The position numbers and the translations under genes were made by a program. The notes below the pieces were generated by a model. That model saw only the letters and a program-made list of their open reading frames with translations. It was not told the origin of the DNA and did not search any database. From CBFCZU01 sp965602635 (GTDB taxonomy: Bacteria; Planctomycetota; Phycisphaerae; SM23-33): DNA of 5,367 nt. Each line of letters starts with the position of its first letter. Within the stretch, counting starts at the first letter, position 1. Shown here piece by piece: positions 5,302-5,367 of the stretch. The stretch is taken from contig CBFCZU010000276.1 of NCBI GenBank assembly GCA_965602635.1, positions 1-5,367 of the forward strand. Direction: 5' to 3'.

Positions 5302-5367
5302 ATGACCAAGCAAGAGGTGATCATCGACGCCGTGGAGTTTCGCCGGCCCGCCTACGTGCCATGGCAG
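5302..5367 (+). CDS. Uroporphyrinogen-decarboxylase-like protein, N-terminal fragment
   Basis: Only the first 22 codons are present before the window ends, and the frame stays open to the last base. The start matches the typical N-terminus of the URO-D superfamily: Met-Thr-Lys, then a helix, then Arg-Arg-Pro and a YVPW motif (EVIIDAVEFRRPAYVPW, residues 5-21). This superfamily includes the haem enzyme HemE and many cobamide-dependent methyltransferases such as MtaA and MtbA. The fragment is too short to choose between them. The paralogous, non-HemE type is frequent in Planctomycetota, and the start MTKxE followed by xRPxxVPW fits it better than classical HemE. The gene has no Shine-Dalgarno site, and a possible promoter lies immediately before it. 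Confidence 0.6.
   Translation, partial: MTKQEVIIDAVEFRRPAYVPWQ

Overview
The window looks like chromosomal DNA from a high-GC bacterium. The most likely source is a member of the Planctomycetota, possibly Phycisphaerae-like. This rests on the mix of a DUF4159-type exported protein, small lipoproteins and the start of a uroporphyrinogen-decarboxylase-like gene, plus the strong GC bias. It is an inference, because no rRNA or other marker gene is present. All supported genes are on the + strand.

Layout. Positions 1-745 hold no credible gene. This stretch carries two diverged copies of a repeat block (about 25-250 and 322-559). Each ends in an array of 10-bp units built on TTCCG, and the second copy has about 52 bp of extra palindromic sequence. 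A possible promoter (645-673) leads into a small predicted lipoprotein gene (746-1162). Ten bases later comes a complete ispD (1173-1898), the cytidylyltransferase of the MEP isoprenoid pathway. A TPR-like lipoprotein gene follows (1991-2992) with a good ribosome binding site. After a 147-bp spacer with a possible -10 element and a 10-bp direct repeat comes a 509-residue exported protein with two tandem DUF4159-like units (3140-4669). Then there is a short class I SAM-dependent methyltransferase (4765-5247) and the first 22 codons of a uroporphyrinogen-decarboxylase-like gene (from 5302), cut by the window edge.

How the genes fit together. The small lipoprotein and ispD are probably co-transcribed. 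The TPR lipoprotein and the DUF4159 protein both appear to act outside the cytoplasm, but nothing shows that they work together. The methyltransferase and the decarboxylase-like gene could share one-carbon or corrinoid chemistry, but the latter seems to have its own promoter. I see no mobile-element gene, CRISPR array, tRNA or rRNA, and no clear defence or biosynthetic system. The most unusual parts are the repeat-rich left end, the internally duplicated DUF4159 protein and the apparently leaderless start at 5302.
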